Part shown: positions 8,803 to 15,706 of the stretch, in pieces
How positions within the stretch are numbered: the first letter of the stretch is position 1
Layout: each line of letters begins with the position of its first letter
From: DASXHY01 sp036272195
Lineage (GTDB): Bacteria > Verrucomicrobiota > Verrucomicrobiia > Limisphaerales > DASXHY01
DNA: 64,000 nt
Direction: 5' to 3'
NCBI GenBank assembly: GCA_036272195.1
Contig: DATAZE010000016.1
Location: forward strand, 1 to 64,000
Program-made: the position numbers and the translations under genes
Notes under the pieces: model-generated
The model's input: the letters and a program-made list of their open reading frames with translations, nothing else
What the model was told of the DNA's origin: nothing
Databases searched by the model: none

Positions 8803-9609
8803 TCATATCGTCTGACAGAGGAAGCCGCCGTCTACGCGGATGTCCGAGCCGGTGACGAAGCTGCTGGCTTTGGGGCTGGCGAGGAAAATGGCCGCGCCAA
8901 TCAGTTCCTGCGCTTCGCCGAAGCGATTCATGGGCGTGTGCGACCAAATGGATTTTGTGCGGTCGCTCGGGGAGCCGTCATCCTTGAAAAGTAATTTGCG
9001 GTTTTGATCGGCGGGGAAAAATCCGGGCGTGATGGTGTTGACGCGGACGCCTTTCGAGGCCCATTCACGCGCGAGGAACGCGCTCAGGTTCAGCACCGCG
9101 GCCTTGGCGGCGGAATACGTCACGACGCGTGAGAGTGGCAGGTGCGCGGACACACTAGCGATGTTGATGATGCTGCCTTTGCCGCGCGCAACCATTGCGG
9201 GACCGAATTCCTGGCAGGGCAGAAACACACCGCCGACGAGGTTCAAATCGAAATTGGCGTGCCAGGCTTCGAGCGGGATTTTTTCGAAAGGGTTGTCGGC
9301 GGTCACAGTGACTTTGGGGTCGTTGCCGCCGGCGGCGTTGACGAGAACTGTAACGGGGCCGAGAGATTTTTCGATGGCTTGATGCGCGGCGTGGAGGCTG
9401 TCTTTCCTGACGGCGTCGCAATTGAAAAACGCGGCGTTGCCGCCTTTGCTCTGGATGGCTTTGACGCGCGCCTGGCCGCGTTCCTCGTTGCGTCCGAGCA
9501 CTGCCACCTTCGCGCCGGCTTCACCAAGTCCTTCGGCAAGAGCCCCTCCGAGGGCGCCGGTGGCGCCGATCACGACCGCGACCTCCCCGGACAAATCGAA
9601 TAATTTCAT
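8803..9609 (-). CDS. SDR-family oxidoreductase, possibly D-mannonate/fructuronate type
   Basis: This 268-residue short-chain dehydrogenase has the cofactor loop GATGALGGALAEG, NAAGG, and the catalytic YSAAK with the preceding IASVSA serine. The C-terminal SSFVTGSDIRVDGGFL is typical of the family. The extended substrate loop (PADQNRKLLF, HTPMNRFGE) resembles SDR-type D-mannonate oxidoreductases (UxuB of Bacillus), so a role in hexuronate catabolism is suggested but not proven. The ATG at 9609 gives a compact SDR; the frame runs further upstream into intergenic repeat sequence. It precedes larA on the same strand with a gap of about 100 bases. Confidence 0.8.
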   Translation of the reverse strand: MKLFDLSGEVAVVIGATGALGGALAEGLGEAGAKVAVLGRNEERGQARVKAIQSKGGNAAFFNCDAVRKDSLHAAHQAIEKSLGPVTVLVNAAGGNDPKVTVTADNPFEKIPLEAWHANFDLNLVGGVFLPCQEFGPAMVARGKGSIINIASVSAHLPLSRVVTYSAAKAAVLNLSAFLAREWASKGVRVNTITPGFFPADQNRKLLFKDDGSPSDRTKSIWSHTPMNRFGEAQELIGAAIFLASPKASSFVTGSDIRVDGGFLCQTI

Positions 9610-9680
9610 AGGGGCCGCATTGTGAGATAAACGCCCCACAGGGAGAAGAATTTTTTTGTTCCAGGGTTCGGAGGGCGTAG

Positions 9681-9828
9681 TTAAAAGTGGGTGAGGGTTA
9701 TAAGAACCGGGGACTGGAAAGTCCCCAGAACCCGCAGCCTGAAAAGGCTGCGCTACAAGTGCAGCGCGGACATTCCTGTCCGAGGGTTTGGGCGACTTTC
9801 CTGTCGCTTGACTCTCACTCACTTTTAA
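9681..9828. repeat. 145-base MITE-like element with terminal inverted repeats, copy B
   Basis: The ends are TTAAAAGTGGGTGAG (9681-9695) and CTCACTCACTTTTAA (9814-9828), a 15-base terminal inverted repeat with one mismatch. Inside are three small inverted repeats: GGGGACTGGAAAGTCCCC, GCAGCCTGAAAAGGCTGC and CGGACATTCCTGTCCG. Copy A lies at 2029-2172 and a partial, diverged relative at 11031-11087. It contains no transposase, so any movement would need a partner in trans. Confidence 0.75.
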
Positions 9829-9998
9829 TCACACCCGGATTCGGAAGGGGAGAAACCTTGAAACATCCGGAAAACTTCAATGATCAGTGACTGCATCCAG
9901 TGGAGGGCAATCCTGCGGGAAATTAGTCAAAAAGAAACCCGGGAATATTTTTTCGACCACTGGACTTTTAGTTCATCCAAGATTTTAGAATATCTCAT

Positions 9999-10019
9999 CC
10001 GCCGGTGAGATGCCGGCGG
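9999..10019. repeat. GC-rich palindrome of the GRDARA-like family
   Basis: CCGCCGG, a 7-base loop (TGAGATG), then CCGGCGG form a perfect 7-base stem. The 'gcNgagaNgc' core resembles the GCACGGGCGAGACGCCCGTGC palindromes found elsewhere in the window. Confidence 0.5.
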
Positions 10020-10076
10020 CGTGCTGACGAATTCATCGCTCGCCAGTTTGTGCGATTTCGGCTACTGTGAGGGGCG

Positions 10077-11018
10077 ATGACAAATTCTTTGCCTAAGCCG
10101 GATGTAATCATAACGCATGAAAGTGATCTCGATGGTTTAGTCGCAGGTGTGTTGCTGCAACGGCTGGCCCGCAAGCTTTTCAATACCGATGTTCGCCTGG
10201 AGGCTTGTCATTACAATTTCTGGAAGCAGCGGGATTTGCGGGAAAAATCCGCCTGGGTGACGGATTTCACGTTTGAACCGCGCGTGGATCGTCCGAACTG
10301 GGTGATCGTGGATCATCATGCGACGGAAAGCGCCCCGAAAACTGCCTTACTGATTCATGACGTGAATAAATCGGCCGGCCTGTTGTGCTATGAACTCTGC
10401 AAGGAGCAAGGTCTGGGCTCACCGGCGCTGGATCGCCTGGTTCATTTGAATAACGTGGCTGACTTATTTCTCGAAGATGATCCTGACTTTAATCTCGCCA
10501 ACGATTGCGCGAACCTGGTGAAAAGTTATCAGTTTTGGAATCTCCATGCTGTGCTCAACGGACAAATTGAAAAGCTGCTTGATCATCCGCTGCTTGAAGT
10601 CATGGAAGTGAAGCGGCGCGTGGAAAATCCGCTCGGGTTTGAGTGGAGCAAGTCGAACGTGACGGAAGTCAGCGCGACGGTGGGTTTTGTGGAAACCGTT
10701 ATCGGCAATAACAATCTCATCGTCCACCAATTGCTCGAGCAACAGGCCACGCGATTTCCGGTGCTCGTGACGTTATTCCGGCGCTCGAATAACCTGGTGA
10801 TTGCCAGTTTTCGCAGCCGCAACGGCGAGGCGTTGAAGGTGGCGGAGAAATTCCAGGGCGGCGGCCACGCCAATGCCAGCGGCGCCATTCTGCCCAAGTC
10901 GGTGAGGACGATTTCTGACGCCGTCGCTTATTTACGGCAGGTTTTAAGTCCGAAAAGGGAAGCGCCCTTGAACAGTCTGGAAAATATTTTTGCTGAGATT
11001 GATGCGGCACGGAAGTGA
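10077..11018 (+). CDS. DHH/DHHA1 family phosphoesterase
   Basis: This 313-residue protein has an N-terminal DHH domain with metal ligands in THESDLDGLVAG (D17, D19) and VDHHAT (D79-H80-H81). The C-terminal DHHA1 domain ends in FQGGGHANASGAILP. Relatives include nano-RNases, cyclic dinucleotide phosphodiesterases and oligoribonucleases. The GGGH motif is the substrate-binding loop of the NrnA-like group, so hydrolysis of short RNA or a phosphodiester in the cytoplasm is likely. The exact substrate cannot be decided from sequence alone. It is a single-gene unit with an ATG start. Confidence 0.85.
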   Translation: MTNSLPKPDVIITHESDLDGLVAGVLLQRLARKLFNTDVRLEACHYNFWKQRDLREKSAWVTDFTFEPRVDRPNWVIVDHHATESAPKTALLIHDVNKSAGLLCYELCKEQGLGSPALDRLVHLNNVADLFLEDDPDFNLANDCANLVKSYQFWNLHAVLNGQIEKLLDHPLLEVMEVKRRVENPLGFEWSKSNVTEVSATVGFVETVIGNNNLIVHQLLEQQATRFPVLVTLFRRSNNLVIASFRSRNGEALKVAEKFQGGGHANASGAILPKSVRTISDAVAYLRQVLSPKREAPLNSLENIFAEIDAARK

Positions 11019-11030
11019 GATGGGTATCCA

Positions 11031-11087
11031 CAGGGACACTGGGATGGAAAGTCCAGTGAACCCGCAGGCTGGAAAGCCTGCGCTACG
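11031..11087. repeat. partial copy of the 145-base repeat family
   Basis: The stretch ACACTGGGATGGAAAGTCCA, followed by CCCGCAGGCTGGAAAGCCTG and CGCTACG, matches the central part of the elements at 2029 and 9681, with paired changes that keep the GCAGGCTggaaAGCCTGC stem. Compensated stem changes suggest that the fold, rather than the exact bases, has been kept. Confidence 0.6.
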
Positions 11088-11148
11088 TTTGGCTCGGTTC
11101 GGCTTTGCCTTTTCGCGATTTCTCAAGCCAGCCAGTCGTGCTCCCGTT

Positions 11149-12726
11149 CTATCGCAACTCGTGCCCAGGGATGCTGCAGGTGGGCTTCTCGCCTACGGGT
11201 CCGATGGTGTACTCGCCGCCCTTGCCGCAATGAAGCGGCATTTTAGCCCTTCCTAAAAACGGTCGGAGATCGTCCCACGTCGGGACATCGGTTTCCTTTT
11301 TATTGTTCTCCAAGGCCCACTGCTGTTTCGCGGCGTCGATGATTCGCAGATTGTTGATGCACTGATTTTTTTGCGAGGTTTCCCGGGCCTTGGCGAAACC
11401 GGGAAGCGCGACAGCGGCGAGCATCGCGGGCACAACCGCGGACGCCGCCAAGACATTTCCACTGCCCTGATTTCCGTTCGCGACGGTCATCCAGCCTTCG
11501 TCGGTGTTAGCGCCCACGGCAAAGGTGAACGCTGCCTGGTCGGGATTCAGAAATGATTTCAACAACTCTTTCACTTGCGGCGGGGCGTCCTGATGCATCT
11601 GCAGCGCCTGTTGCTGAATTTTCACAACGGTCTGACCGAAGCGCTGGCTGAGGAAGCAGAATTGATTTCCCTGTGTTGGCAAACCATCGGCGAGCTTTTT
11701 AAATTCATCGGTGGATTTCAAGCCGGGTTTTCCGCCTTTCACCGCGAGGGCTTCGCGAATGAGCGCGTCGCTGGTGGCGATAAACAAATAACCTCCACTG
11801 ACGGCGATGCTGGGCCGCAGACTCACCAGCGGAATCGGGACGGGAACCGTACGCATCTTCACGCCGTCCTTGTCTTCACTGATTACCTGCTTCCCTGCAT
11901 TTTTGGCGAGTTCAGCATCGATGCGACTGAAAATGGCATCGTTCTTCACTTTGACGACCAGCATGATGCCAGGTTCCGGGATGTCCAACGGCTCTTGGGT
12001 GGGCAGTGGAACCGTGATCATGTGGGAAGGATCGAGCGTCACGACAATGCCGAATTCGCCACCGAGCGAATCGACAGCATCCTCCCATTTCATATGGGCG
12101 CCCTGCGCGAATTCCCGGCGAAATCTATCGAGGGAATCTTTTGCCTGCGGAAAGCCTGATTCGTCGCACTCTTTTTCAATGATCGACCAGACTTGTGAGG
12201 CATCGAGATCGTAAAACATGGCCATGGCTGTGTTCGCGGGCAGCAGGTCCAGTCCGGTCAGCTCATGGGGTTCCTTGCCGAAAATCTTCCAGATAAAACC
12301 ATTTCCCTGGCCGGAATAATGATGGACGATCAGTTTGTTGTGATAAAATCCGGGCTCGCGTGCGATTGAACTCATTCCGAGACCACTGATTTGTTCCAGG
12401 CCACTTTCCTTGACCAGTTTGGTCACGACGGTGAAAGCGTGGTCGATGTCCTGCTGCTGGTCCCGGACGTCGGGAAGGGAGGAAACTACCTGATGCAAGT
12501 TACCGATCTTGCTCGAAAGATTGTTGAGCCATTGTTCAGTGCTGAGATAAAGATAAAAGCTGCCGCCCGGGTCGAGTTTGGAGGTTACTTCGTTGAAGCT
12601 ATTTTTTTCGGCGGACTTGATTTCACCGGAGGCTGCGGGCGCATTTTTTGGTTTGCAGCCTTCGACTAAAAAGAAAGTGGTTCCTGTGAGAGCTAAAATG
12701 ATGGCGAGTGCGCAGAATTTTTTCAT
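11149..12726 (-). CDS. large putative lipoprotein with a pseudopilin-like C-terminus
   Basis: The 525-residue exported protein starts with a signal sequence (MKKFCALAIILALTGTTFFL) ending at C24. The lipobox LVEGC is not canonical, so lipidation is uncertain. The body resembles DUF3352-type proteins, with repeated folds such as DLLPANTAMAMFYDL and PSIAVSGGYLFIATSD. The last 110 residues change character: a hydrophobic segment (AASAVVPAMLAAVALPGF) is followed by NNLRIIDAAKQQWALENNK and a Cys-containing tail (CGKGGEYTIGP). This mimics the C-terminal part of type II secretion pseudopilins common in Verrucomicrobiota. Function is unknown. It is transcribed alone. Confidence 0.6.
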   Translation of the reverse strand: MKKFCALAIILALTGTTFFLVEGCKPKNAPAASGEIKSAEKNSFNEVTSKLDPGGSFYLYLSTEQWLNNLSSKIGNLHQVVSSLPDVRDQQQDIDHAFTVVTKLVKESGLEQISGLGMSSIAREPGFYHNKLIVHHYSGQGNGFIWKIFGKEPHELTGLDLLPANTAMAMFYDLDASQVWSIIEKECDESGFPQAKDSLDRFRREFAQGAHMKWEDAVDSLGGEFGIVVTLDPSHMITVPLPTQEPLDIPEPGIMLVVKVKNDAIFSRIDAELAKNAGKQVISEDKDGVKMRTVPVPIPLVSLRPSIAVSGGYLFIATSDALIREALAVKGGKPGLKSTDEFKKLADGLPTQGNQFCFLSQRFGQTVVKIQQQALQMHQDAPPQVKELLKSFLNPDQAAFTFAVGANTDEGWMTVANGNQGSGNVLAASAVVPAMLAAVALPGFAKARETSQKNQCINNLRIIDAAKQQWALENNKKETDVPTWDDLRPFLGRAKMPLHCGKGGEYTIGPVGEKPTCSIPGHELR

Positions 12727-12855
12727 AGGCAGACAGCTGGGTTCACCGATCCATGTGCGGAGATAGCAGCGGTTTCTCGGGGGAATGTAAAGCCAATTGT
12801 GCGCCGGCAGTAACTGACGCGAGCCTCACGACATTTCTACGAGGTTAAATGAATT

Positions 12856-13632
12856 TCAAATCCCCACCCTGCTTAAAAATTCCTGCGCCAGAACTTCGTA
12901 GGCGGCGGAGCCGCTGCTGTATTTATCGTAGTGAATGATCGGCTTGCCGAAGCTGGGTGCTTCCGCGAGACGTGTGCTGCGGGGAATCATGGTTTCAAAC
13001 ACGCGCTCGCCAAAATGCTGGCGCACTTCGTCCACGACCTGATTGGCGAGCTTGGTGCGGCCATCGAACATCGTCATCACGACGCCCAGCAACTCCAACC
13101 GGGGGTTGATACCGTTGTCGCGCACCTGACCGAGAATGCGGTTGATCATCGAGATGCCTTCCAGCGCGTAATACTCGCATTGCAACGGAATCAACAGGCC
13201 GTCGGCTGCGGCGAATGCGTTCAGCGTGAGAACGCCGAGCGAAGGTGGACAATCGAGGATGATTAAATCGAATTGTCCGCTCGCGAGGACGGGTTGCAGC
13301 GCTTGGGTCACGCGTTGCAAATAGTTTTCCACGCGCGCGAGTTCAATATCCGCGCCGCACAAATCCACTTCGCTGGGAATAACGCTCAGGCGCTCGAAGG
13401 CGGTGGGACGCACTTTTTCCAGCAACGTCCCCTCGCCCAGCAACACGCGGTAGGCGCTGCCGCCCTCGATTTTTTCGAGACCCACGCCGCTGGTGGCGTT
13501 CGCCTGCGGGTCGAGGTCGAACAACAGAACGCGCTTGCCCACAGCCGCCACGCACGCGGCGAGGTTCACCGCCGTGGTGGTTTTTCCGACGCCGCCTTTT
13601 TGATTGGCGACTGCAACGACTTTGATTGGCAC
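12856..13632 (-). CDS. parA: ParA/Soj-family ATPase
   Basis: This 258-residue Walker-type ATPase has the deviant Walker A motif KGGVGKTTTAVNLA near the start, LLFDLDPQANATSG as the A' motif, and LIILDCPPSLG as Walker B. ParA proteins form ATP-dependent gradients on the nucleoid and move ParB-bound origins or other cargo. No parB gene or parS site adjoins it, which is unusual for the chromosomal locus. It may therefore act with a partner elsewhere or position another cargo. The ATG at 13632 immediately precedes the Walker A strand. Confidence 0.92.
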   Translation of the reverse strand: MPIKVVAVANQKGGVGKTTTAVNLAACVAAVGKRVLLFDLDPQANATSGVGLEKIEGGSAYRVLLGEGTLLEKVRPTAFERLSVIPSEVDLCGADIELARVENYLQRVTQALQPVLASGQFDLIILDCPPSLGVLTLNAFAAADGLLIPLQCEYYALEGISMINRILGQVRDNGINPRLELLGVVMTMFDGRTKLANQVVDEVRQHFGERVFETMIPRSTRLAEAPSFGKPIIHYDKYSSGSAAYEVLAQEFLSRVGI

Positions 13633-13680
13633 GCGAAGATTCTAATTGCCGGCGAGAAATTGCCAATGGCCAAATTGATT

Positions 13681-13775
13681 TAGCCACGGAAAGGCTTCCA
13701 TAGCCACAGATGAACACAGATATTCACAGCTCCAAAAAATTTGGACGCGAATTTCACGAATGAACACGAATCCAA
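13681..13775. repeat. 'tagccacagatgaacacagat' dispersed repeat
   Basis: TAGCCACAGATGAACACAGA (13701) is followed by GACGCGAATTTCACGAATGA and ACACGAATCC. The same words recur at 23481-23500 and 25170-25235. This family is known from several Verrucomicrobiota and Planctomycetota genomes. It lies between parA and hpf. Confidence 0.65.
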
Positions 13776-13878
13776 GCGGTCGAAATTCATGCCTTTCTTA
13801 TCTGCGCGCCTCTGTATTTATCTGCCGGGTTGAAAATTTGGCGATTGAAAATTAAGAAGGGCGAGGCATCTTGTCGGT

Positions 13879-14232
13879 ATGAAGTTGATCCTCTCCACGC
13901 ACAACGTAACATTGACTGATGCCATTGAGAAGCACGTGCTCGCGAAGCTCGACAAATTGGATCGCTTGAATTCGCGCGTCGTGCACGCTCGAGTCACGCT
14001 CGAGCACGATCACATGCGGGTCCCGGAGCGGCAATTCTGCTGTTCGATGCGGCTGAGTGTCCGCGGCCCGGACCTGTTCGCGGAAGATCGCGAGAGTGAT
14101 TTGTATACCGCGATCGACCTGGTGGAAAAAAAGATCGAGCAGCAAATCCGCAAGCGCCAAAGCAAAAACAAGGCGCGCAAACATAAAGTCGCCGCGCGCA
14201 CGAAACGCACCCGGCAGGAAGCTGCGCTCTGA
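13879..14232 (+). CDS. hpf: ribosome hibernation promoting factor, short form
   Basis: This 117-residue HPF/RaiA-type protein binds the 30S decoding region and inactivates ribosomes in stationary phase. The family pattern is visible: an N-terminal strand (MKLILSTHNVTLTDAIEKHV), helix 1 with KLDKLDRL, and DLYTAIDLVEKKIEQQIRK near the end. The very basic tail (RKRQSKNKARKHKVAARTKR) suits rRNA contact. It lacks the C-terminal dimerisation domain of long HPF, so 100S dimers of the long-HPF kind are unlikely. It is followed 100 bases later by the amidohydrolase gene. Confidence 0.88.
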   Translation: MKLILSTHNVTLTDAIEKHVLAKLDKLDRLNSRVVHARVTLEHDHMRVPERQFCCSMRLSVRGPDLFAEDRESDLYTAIDLVEKKIEQQIRKRQSKNKARKHKVAARTKRTRQEAAL

Positions 14233-14332
14233 TCAGGGCGGAAGGAAGAATGCGGAATGCGGAATTCATGGCGGGCCGGGGGCTTCGTCTTCGGATCGCT
14301 TGTGCGCGCGCGGCTTTTCGTTCCTTCTTTTC

Positions 14333-15568
14333 ATGATTCTTCGCGCGCGTGTTGTTCTTCCCATTTCGCGGCCACCCATTGAAGATGGCGCGGTTTTCAT
14401 CTCGGGCAATCGCATCGCGCAGGTCGGCGCATGGAGGGATTTTACCGATCCAGCAGACGTCGTCGATCTGGGTGATGCGATCCTGATGCCGGGGCTCATC
14501 AATGCCCATTGTCATCTCGATTACACCGACATGGCCGGGTTGATGCCGCCGCAAAAATCGTTCGTTGATTGGATACGGCTGATGCTGGCCGCGAAATCCA
14601 CCTGGAATTACAGCGAATTTGCGGAGTCATGGATTCGCGGCGCGCACATGTTGAGACGGACGGGGACGACAACGGTGGTTGATTTTGAAACGGTTCCTGA
14701 GTTGTTGCCCGATGTCTGGTCGGCAACGCCGTTGCGGATCATTTCTCTGCTGGAAATGACCGGCGTGAAAAGCCGGCGCGAGCCGCGCGCTATTTTGCAG
14801 GACAATGTGGAACACATTCGCACCCTGCCCGGCGGACGATGCCGGCCGGGACTCGGGCCACACGCGCCCTACTCCACCGTTTCTGAACTCCTGAGTCTCG
14901 GGGCGGACATGGCGCGGCGGAGACATTGGCCACTCTCGATTCACGTCGCGGAATCGATGGAGGAATTTGAGATGTTCATGAAAGGCCGCGGCGTGATGTT
15001 CGATTGGTTACGGCGCAATAATCGCGACATGAGCGATTGCGGGCTTGGCTCGCCGGTCAAACACCTGGATCGTCACGGTGTTTTGGGCGAGAATTGCCTG
15101 GCTGTTCACGTGAATTATCTCGCCCCGGGTGACGCGCGGCTGCTCCGTAAGAAAAAAACGAGTGTGGTGCATTGTCCGCGCAGCCATTTTTATTTTGGCC
15201 ACGCGCAATTCCCCTTTAACACATTCACGCGGGAAAGGATCAATGTCTGCCTCGGAACCGACAGCCTGGCGACGGTGTATAAAAAGCCCCGACAGATAGT
15301 GGAGTTGAATATGTTTGCCGAAATGCAGGCGTTTGCTGCGCGACATGCTCGCGTTTCTCCTGAAACAATTTTGCAAATGGCCACCGTTAATGGCGCGCGC
15401 GCGCTGGGCATGGCGGGGCAAATCGGGGACATTTCGGAGAAAGCAATGGCGGATCTGATTGCGTTTCCGTTTGACGGGAAGCTCGCCGACGCGGCAGAAG
15501 CGGCGGTGCACCATGCGGGTGATGTCAGCGCCAGTATGATTGATGGTGAGTGGGTTCCGGTACGTTAA
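14333..15568 (+). CDS. amidohydrolase of the adenosine-type deaminase group
   Basis: This 411-residue metal-dependent hydrolase of the MtaD/TrzA/aminofutalosine deaminase group removes an amino group from a purine-like substrate. Motifs are NAHCHLDYT (metal His pair), GPHAPYSTVSE, HVAESMEEFEMF (third His and Glu), and CLGTDSLATV (metal Asp). An aminodeoxyfutalosine deaminase role in menaquinone synthesis is a reasonable guess, but no other futalosine-pathway gene is in the window. 5'-methylthioadenosine/SAH deaminase is the main alternative. The ATG at 14333 gives the normal N-terminus MILRARVVLP; the frame is open upstream and overlaps hpf. Confidence 0.78.
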   Translation: MILRARVVLPISRPPIEDGAVFISGNRIAQVGAWRDFTDPADVVDLGDAILMPGLINAHCHLDYTDMAGLMPPQKSFVDWIRLMLAAKSTWNYSEFAESWIRGAHMLRRTGTTTVVDFETVPELLPDVWSATPLRIISLLEMTGVKSRREPRAILQDNVEHIRTLPGGRCRPGLGPHAPYSTVSELLSLGADMARRRHWPLSIHVAESMEEFEMFMKGRGVMFDWLRRNNRDMSDCGLGSPVKHLDRHGVLGENCLAVHVNYLAPGDARLLRKKKTSVVHCPRSHFYFGHAQFPFNTFTRERINVCLGTDSLATVYKKPRQIVELNMFAEMQAFAARHARVSPETILQMATVNGARALGMAGQIGDISEKAMADLIAFPFDGKLADAAEAAVHHAGDVSASMIDGEWVPVR

Positions 15569-15620
15569 AGTGTTAAATCGTTAAATTGTGTGGGATGTTT
15601 GGCTCGCAGAATCCATTCGG

Positions 15621-15655
15621 AAAAAGATTAGAGCCTCCTTACGTCGGCTGTTATG
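15621..15655. repeat. AGAGCCTCCTTACGTCGGCTG dispersed repeat
   Basis: AGAGCCTCCTTACGTCGGCT, preceded by an A-rich run, is the least diverged copy of the family also seen at 6858-6932, 31806-31840 and 36836-36870. It lies in the spacer upstream of bioF. Confidence 0.6.
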
Positions 15656-15670
15656 AGGTCACATTTCAGC

Positions 15671-15698
15671 TCGTAAATCGTAAATCGTAAATCGTAAA
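15671..15698. repeat. heptanucleotide tandem repeat TCGTAAA x4
   Basis: Four perfect copies of the 7-base unit TCGTAAA end 8 bases before the GTG start of bioF, so they cover the ribosome-binding region. A decayed relative (GTAAATTGTAAATCGTGAAT) covers the bioF-bioA junction near 16889, and ACGATTTACGATTT lies at 22745. Confidence 0.85.
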
Positions 15699-15706
15699 TT
15701 CCCCTG

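Larger units (their letters stand above)
9610..10076. other. divergent intergenic region with two repeats
   Basis: This spacer separates the SDR gene from the DHH phosphoesterase gene. It contains the 145-base element (9681-9828) and a small GC palindrome (9999-10019). The stretch between them is unremarkable, and no ORF or RNA gene was recognised. Both flanking promoters must lie here. Confidence 0.6.
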
